A DNA stretch of 64,000 bases. Source: Hemibagrus wyckioides (taxonomy: Eukaryota; Chordata; Actinopteri; Siluriformes; Bagridae). The translations under genes were made by a program, and so were the position numbers. Location of the stretch: the NCBI RefSeq assembly GCF_019097595.1, contig NC_080713.1:7666199-7730198 (forward strand), in the 5' to 3' direction. Below the pieces are notes generated by a model. The model worked only from the letters and a program-made list of their open reading frames with translations, was not told where the DNA came from and did not search any database. Below, one piece after another: positions 59,522 through 64,000 of this stretch; within the stretch, counting starts at the first letter, position 1; every line of letters begins with the position of its first letter.

Positions 59522-59700
59522 CTCTCTCTCTCTCCACCTGTCTCTGTATCAATCTGTCTCTCACTCTCTGTCTCTGTATCTATCTCTGTCTCTCTCTCTG
59601 TCTCTCTCTGTATCTATCTCTGTCTCTCACTCTCTGTCTCTGTATCTATCTCTGTCTCTCTCTCTGTCTCTCTCTGTATCTATCTCTCTCTCTCTCCCTC

Positions 59701-59731
<31 letters not shown>

Positions 59732-59782
59732 CCCTGTATCTATCTCTGTCTCTCTCTTTCTCTGTCGCTCTCTCTCCCTGTA

Positions 59783-59817
<35 letters not shown>

Positions 59818-59818
59818 G

Positions 59819-59862
<44 letters not shown>

Positions 59863-59972
59863 TGTATCTATCTCTGTCTCTCTCTCTGTCTCTCTCTGTA
59901 TCTATCTCTGTCTCTCACACTCTGTCTCTGTATCTATCTCTGTCTCTCTCTGTCTCTCTCTGTATCTATCTC

Positions 59973-60028
<56 letters not shown>

Positions 60029-60078
60029 CCTGTATCTATCTCTGTCTCTCTCTTTCTCTGTCGCTCTCTCTCCCTGTA

Positions 60079-60163
<85 letters not shown>

Positions 60164-60216
60164 GTATCTATCTCTGTCTCTCTCTCTCTCTCCCTGTATC
60201 TATCTCTGTCTCTCTC

Positions 60217-60258
<42 letters not shown>

Positions 60259-63200
60259 GAGCACTGTAACTATTTTGGAACAGATGACAAGTTGGGCCCC
60301 GTGGCCCTGAGCATCCGCAGAGAGAAACTGGACGACACCAAAGATCTGAAGGACCAATACCAATACCGCATCATCTTCCGTACCAGTGAGGTGTGTATTA
60401 GAGCAGCGTGTTTACATCCTCATGTGTCGTGTATTTTGTCCGGCTTGCTTTCACCGCTGGAGTCTATCCTCGCTCGTTTACACTCACACGCCATGTGAGC
60501 GAGTCTCCTCAGCGCCACACACGCCACGTTAACGCCTGTAACCTCACTCTGTCTCGTGATTGCGCCCTCATACCATAATAATCAGTTCAGGAAATCTTTT
60601 CTCCTGGTGGAGGTCATGGTGGCTACAGGCTGAGAAGGTCAGTTCAGACATCAGCCATGGATTGCATCCAGTGTTAATTGTCCATTAAAGTAAAAGAAAT
60701 ACATTTTTTAAATTAACATGATATAAAAAATTTTTCTCTTATTGCAGCCACTTTACCAGTTTTTGTGTTAAACCCTATAAAAATATTGAAGGCACATCAC
60801 ATCACAAAACTCCTTTATCATGTATGCGAGCTGTGGGTGATATTAGACAAAAAACTAACCACAGGAAATAGATCCAGTTACCTTTCAGATACTCATTTCA
60901 ACATGCTACAAGTTGGTACGTGCTAATTGTGACCTCGGAATACTATTTAGGATGGATAGTAGGCGAATTGGGACACAGCACGTGATTTGAAATACAGCTT
61001 TAACATTACATTAACTATGCATAAAAAGTTCAGCTAATAACAATGAGAAGTTATGGAACCTCTAGTACACACACACACACACACACACACACAAAGCTGA
61101 AATCTCTCTCGGCTCATCTGTCAGCTTTGTGTGTGTGTGTGTGTGTGTGTTTAATCCTCCTGTGTGTTGATTGAAACTGGATCGTATTGTTGTTCTTGCT
61201 CACTGGAACTCAAAAATAGGCTTCATCTAAACCAGGGCTCAGGACTTCCCTAATGTACTCACACGGCTTTCACTGTGAGGCGGAGGTAAATCCGGAGACT
61301 GAGTAGCGTTACATAACGTGTGTGTGTGTGTGTGTGTCGGTGTGTGTGAGAACTGAAGCCATTGCGTTGTTCAGACTGGGTGAATGCGATGCATCCAGGC
61401 AGCCATGTAATCCAGCTAAACCTAGCAGAGCATGGCAATGCCAGTACAACTCAGCACTTTCTCACACACACACACTTAGCGCAAAACGCAGCTAGCATCC
61501 ACCACACACATATTAGAGACACAAATAGCTATGATGTCATTCTATACACAGTTGCACGCTGCTCGTCTGGCTCGGTGCCGTAAAAATGAACATGAAATGT
61601 TAATGTAGAGATGAATAAATGTGTGTGGAAAGACATCTATGCACATCATTCCTTAGCGTGTTAGTAGTCATGTGACCTGTCCGTCTGACCAGCACGGATT
61701 TCACAACCCCACACACTCATTCATCCTACTGCAGCCGAGTAGAAAATGAATGAAAAAGGAGTGAGGCCCAGGAGATTTGTAGGAATTTTATGTGTGTGGT
61801 GTTCTGTCATCTCCTGAAGATGCTCACGTGGGGAAATGATGCCACACTGTGGATGATGAAACGATCTGTAGAGGCCGCGGCTTGTGTGCAGGCCTGGAAC
61901 TGGATAGAGTTTTGTAGATATAGTTAATTTTCTTCTCTCTCCGAAACACATCACAGCTTGAAATATCTCTCTGTCTATTCTTTCCCCTCTTCTTTCTATG
62001 TCTCATGATCTTGCTGTCTTGTCCCTTCTCTCTTTATATTTGCTCATCTATTTCTCGCTTTCTTAATTTCACACTCTCCATTCCTCACACTTGATTCATT
62101 TATTTTATTTCCTTTCGTCTTTTCTAGATGGTGACTCTGCGAGGCTTCATCCCGGAGGATTCCGTGCCCTCCACAGCGAAACACGGGACGGTGCGAGGTC
62201 TGCCCCTGAAGGAGGTGCTGGAGTTTGTGCTGCCGGAGCTGAACCTGTCGTGCCTGCGTTTGGCTCTCACCACCCCCAAAGTCACCGAGCAGCTGCTCAA
62301 ACTGGACGAACAAGGCGTGAGTCACAACTCCTCGCAAACCTCAGGGGAATTTTAATAAGAACAAGTTCTCAAGTAACTGCAAAGCTGAAGACCATTGTCA
62401 CAATCCCCGTTGAGTTTTGACTCGAGTTGGCAACCGCGCCATGCTGCTTTGTGAAACGGTTTAGTCAGAGAAAAGGAGGAGATTGAGTGTGTCTCAGCAA
62501 GTGTACATTTATCATAAACAGTTTTAAATATACATTTGATACGTACACCGATCAGGCATAACATTATGACCCCCTGCCTAATATTGTGTAGGTCCTCCTT
62601 TTGCTGCAAAACGTCGAGGCATGGACTCCACTAGATCCCTAAAGGTGTGCTGTGGTATCTGGCACCAAGATGTTAGCAGCAGATCCTTTAAATCCTCTAA
62701 TTTAAAGGACAAGTTTGATCGATACTGACCACTGCAGACCGGGAACACCCCACAAGTGCTGCAGTTTTTTGAAACCTTATTTCCACGTAAAATCCGCAAA
62801 ATTCAGAGGTTCCAGCATAGTTTAGCTTTCACACCTTTTTGACCCTGGTGCTACACTCGCAACTATTTGACCTGTGTGCCTTTAACCTAACAAAGTACCC
62901 TAGTGTTCCAAGGTCTATTTATGTACCCTTAGTTATTTTACACTATATGTATGTATACACTGTTGTCTCGCTTTTGCACATCTGGAGAAGAAAAGTAGCC
63001 GTCTCATCCATCATGCGCATTTTATTCAGGACGCCTGCTAGGATTTTCATCAGAGAAATATTGGCACCTGTGGGTCTGGTATTTTTGTGTATTATGTATG
63101 TGCACTATACAGGATATATATGATTTACTGGCATTGTACATCCTGTGTAGTTTACTATATTCTAGTATACTATATTTATATATATATAGTAGTAGTATAC

Positions 63201-63518
63201 TATATTTACTATATAAACCTATGCAAATATGTACATGTTTATGATGGTATTTAATAGTGCTGAGAAAAGTGCAGTTCCTTCTCACAGTTGCTGATAAATA
63301 AGGGTTAGAGTTCTCATTAGCGTCCTGTTTCTGTGATCCGTAGCTGAGCCAGAAGCATAAGGTGGGCATCTTGCTGTGTCGGGCAAATCAGAGCACTGAG
63401 GAGGAAATGTACAACAACGAGGAGGCTACACCGGCCTTCACCGCCTTCCTGGAGCTGCTGGGGGAAACAGTGTGTTTGAAGGGATTCAACAAGTATGCTG
63501 CCCAGCTGGACACCAAGA
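55279..63518 (+). CDS. sipa1l3: SIPA1L3-like Rap GTPase-activating protein, N-terminal 612 residues (gene continues past the window)
   Basis: SIPA1L proteins switch off Rap GTPases at the cytoskeleton, cell junctions and synapses. Four exons join in phase: 55279-56620, 60260-60390, 62128-62316, 63344-63518. Visible parts are: a conserved [17 protein letters not shown] block (residues 41-57), a basic phospho-type motif [13 protein letters not shown] (121-133), [10 protein letters not shown] (147-156), SLFRKLRNA (231-239), [18 protein letters not shown] (270-287), RRNTATGAS (295-303), [16 protein letters not shown] (429-444), and the region before the Rap-GAP domain (448-612), which corresponds to the dimerisation part of RapGAPs. 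The catalytic domain with its asparagine, the PDZ domain and the coiled coil would follow to the right. Paralogue choice rests on remembered human sequence: MSAYRD versus MTTYRA at the start, YNNEEA and VCLKGFxKYAAQLD near the end fit SIPA1L3 better than SIPA1L1. Family is near certain, paralogue likely. Confidence 0.93.
56621..57222. other. Start of intron 2, no recognised element
   Basis: Unique AT-rich intron sequence. The donor is GTATAAAG, weaker than the other donors in this gene. Confidence 0.7.
57225..57575. mobile_element. MITE-like element, homologue of 13427-13848 in opposite orientation
   Basis: The left end CTACGTTCACACATACAGCAAC matches the reverse complement of the right end of the 13427 copy. 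The right part (CCATAGTAATAACGGTTCTCAGTGGGTGGG on the minus strand) matches its left part. The outermost right terminus is decayed. It lies in intron 2 of the SIPA1L3-like gene. Confidence 0.7.
57896..58411 (-). mobile_element. Tc1-like element, family A, internally deleted, inside intron 2
   Basis: The left end has TA plus the terminal repeat CACCGGGCTGGCATAACATTATGG. The minus-strand interior has the transposase 5' half, joined to the element's 3' end at the shared junction near 57972. The 5' terminal repeat at the right side is lost after GATAATCAGTCTTATTCACTTTTCC. It is inserted antisense to the host gene. Confidence 0.88.
57951..58289 (-). pseudogene. Tc1-like transposase, DNA-binding half only, longest intact frame
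   Basis: An uninterrupted frame of 105 codons from 58268 ([20 protein letters not shown]) to a stop beyond the deletion junction. It holds both helix-turn-helix units ([40 protein letters not shown]) and the AT-hook-like GHGRP linker complete. The ancestral start, about ten codons upstream (58297 region), is out of frame by a small indel. The frame ends [15 protein letters not shown], the read-through of the internal deletion. Confidence 0.82.
58412..59431. other. Intron 2 sequence, nothing recognised
   Basis: Short TG/CA-rich piece near 58592-58618. No other feature. Confidence 0.6.
59432..60259 (+). repeat. ~830-bp (CT)n/(TCTA)n pyrimidine array ending at a splice acceptor
   Basis: CT repeats with TCTA and CCTGTATCTATCTCTGTCTCTC interruptions that recur every ~60-110 bases. 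The array runs without a break into the acceptor TCTCTCTCTGCAG at 60247-60259, so it forms an extremely long polypyrimidine tract directly before exon 3. No AG occurs within its last several hundred bases apart from the acceptor itself, as far as I can see. The long Ser/Leu reading frames across it are artefacts. Confidence 0.95.
60260..60390 (+). CDS. sipa1l3: SIPA1L3-like, second coding exon (residues 448-491)
   Basis: 131 bases between TGCAG at 60255-60259 and GTGTGT at 60391. It encodes [20 protein letters not shown] and on to [11 protein letters not shown], a highly conserved part of the RapGAP dimerisation region in this family. The phase is 1 in, 0 out, and fits both neighbours. Confidence 0.95.
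60391..62127. other. Intron 3, with CA/TG microsatellites
   Basis: CA run at 61066-61094, TG runs at 61132-61151 and 61319-61337, and a pyrimidine-rich end (about 61925-62127) leading to the acceptor TTTTCTAG at 62120-62127. The CA and TG runs ~40 bases apart are complementary and can pair in the transcript. Nothing else was recognised. Confidence 0.75.
62128..62316 (+). CDS. sipa1l3: SIPA1L3-like, third coding exon (residues 492-554)
   Basis: 189 bases, 63 codons, phase 0 at both ends. It is flanked by TTTTCTAG and a strong donor GTGAGT at 62317. It encodes [20 protein letters not shown], then [17 protein letters not shown], and [15 protein letters not shown]. These match the remembered family sequence closely. 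The leading ATG is an internal methionine, not a start. Confidence 0.95.
62317..62545. other. Intron 4, left part
   Basis: Short unique intron sequence between the donor at 62317 and the Tc1-like insertion. Confidence 0.6.
62546..62775 (-). mobile_element. Tc1-like element, family A, alternative deletion form, in intron 4
   Basis: TA at 62544, then the terminal repeat CACCGATCAGGCATAACATTATG. The minus-strand sequence runs from the helix-turn-helix region (GGGGTGTTCCCGGTCTGCAG near 62730) through a deletion near 62712 into the true C-terminus of the transposase ([20 protein letters not shown] and [17 protein letters not shown]). Unlike the other family A copies, it keeps the last ~60 codons of the gene, so its deletion arose separately. 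The 5' end of the element is missing. Confidence 0.85.
62776..63343. other. Intron 4, right part
   Basis: AT-rich intron sequence with a TATATAGTAGTAGTATACTA stretch near 63180-63200, ending in the acceptor GTGATCCGTAG at 63333-63343. Confidence 0.65.
63344..63518 (+). CDS. sipa1l3: SIPA1L3-like, fourth coding exon (residues 555-612)
   Basis: 175 bases, phase 0 in and 1 out, between CCGTAG and a consensus donor GTAAGT at 63519. It encodes [20 protein letters not shown], then [20 protein letters not shown], and [16 protein letters not shown]. It ends at the threshold of the Rap-GAP catalytic domain, whose exons lie outside the window. Confidence 0.95.
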
Positions 63519-63523
63519 GTAAG

Positions 63524-63533
63524 TGTATCTCTC

Positions 63534-63566
<33 letters not shown>

Positions 63567-63900
63567 GTCTCTCTCTTGTGCTCTCTCTCTCGTTCTGTCT
63601 TTCTTTCTGTCTGTCTGTCTCTCTCTCTCTTTCTGTCTGCCTGTCTGTCTGTTTTTGTCTGTCTGTCTCTGTTTGTCTGTCTGTCTCCATTTGTCTTTCT
63701 GTCTCTCTCTGTCTGCTGTCTGTCTGTCTCTGTTTGTCTGTCTGTCTGTCTCTGTTTTTCTGTCTGTCTCTCTCTGTCTGCTGTCTGTCTCTCTCTCTCT
63801 GTCTCTCTCTCTCTGTCTGTCTGTCTCTGTCTGTCTGTCTCTTTTGTCTGTCAGTCTCTCTCTCTCTCTCTCCCTCTCTATCCATCTCTCTCTCTCTTTT
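63524..63900. repeat. (CTGT)n/(CT)n compound microsatellite at start of intron 5
   Basis: Starts within about ten bases of the exon's donor site and runs ~370 bases as CTGT, CT and TTTGTCTGT blocks. It is a pure pyrimidine-plus-G strand. Long Ser/Leu/Cys frames across it are artefacts. Confidence 0.95.
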
Positions 63901-64000
63901 ACTGAAAGGCAGAAACACAAAAAATACTGCTTTGTTGTTTTTAAATGATCGAGGTTTGGATTAAAATCCATTCGAGTCACATGACCAAACAGAAATGACT

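Noticed and set aside
59396..60310. Open frame of ~300 codons rich in Ser/Leu, and overlapping ones in other frames
   Set aside because: It consists of CT/TCTA repeat in several frames at once. The real exon starts at 60260 in the frame set by the upstream exon.
62128..62130. ATG at the start of exon 4 as an alternative translation start
   Set aside because: It is an internal Met immediately after the splice acceptor, and the phase fits the preceding exon exactly.
63362..63964. Open frame of 200 codons running past the last exon
   Set aside because: Only the part to 63518 is coding. The remainder is a CTGT microsatellite after a consensus GTAAGT donor.

Overview
The window is vertebrate nuclear DNA, almost certainly from a ray-finned fish. 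It is intron-rich, dense in microsatellites, and carries many decayed copies of fish-type Tc1/mariner elements and tRNA-derived SINEs. The SINE body at 8255-8475, ending in a GATAATAAAGGCTTCTT-like tail, resembles what I remember of catfish (Siluriformes) SINEs. Teleost is therefore strongly supported, and catfish is a plausible but unverified refinement. No prokaryotic operon, CRISPR array, rRNA or functional tRNA gene is visible.

Only one real protein-coding gene is recognised, on the + strand in the last 9 kb. It is a SIPA1L-family gene (signal-induced proliferation-associated 1-like), closest to SIPA1L3 by remembered sequence. Four coding exons can be placed to the base with matching splice phases: 55279-56620, 60260-60390, 62128-62316 and 63344-63518. 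They encode the first 612 residues: the long disordered N-terminal half and the dimerisation part in front of the Rap-GAP domain. The catalytic Rap-GAP domain, PDZ domain and coiled coil lie beyond the right edge. A 5' UTR part of the first coding exon starts at an acceptor at 55047, so at least one upstream non-coding exon exists. The first 55 kb may be a large first intron, intergenic sequence, or both.

The first 55 kb has no convincing coding exon. It is a mosaic of: (1) Tc1-like family A, a deletion derivative keeping the N-terminal DNA-binding half of transposase (5190, 10893, 28540, 33051, 34842, 50081, 57896, plus a differently deleted copy at 62546); (2) Tc1-like family B, a deletion derivative keeping the C-terminal DDE half (15970, 23526, 31523, 41429, 52969), two copies of which share the same fold-back junction; (3) SINE copies (725, 8255, 13085, 15850, 17790); (4) fold-back or MITE-like elements (13427 with a partner at 57225, 14350, 18745); (5) tandem arrays: a 26-bp minisatellite (46625-47570), a 95-bp repeat (29660-30870), 22-bp arrays (20905-21190 and 37067-37935), a 36-bp array (43575-43865), a ~220-bp array (25400-26165), and long AT, CA, CT, GATA/GACA and TTTA microsatellites.

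Features most worth a second look are the ~830-bp pure pyrimidine tract that runs directly into the exon 3 splice acceptor, two upstream ORFs in the 5' UTR (one overlapping the start codon), the complementary half-transposase families, and several unique-sequence blocks that look like candidate conserved non-coding elements. I did not find a convincing new multi-gene system.
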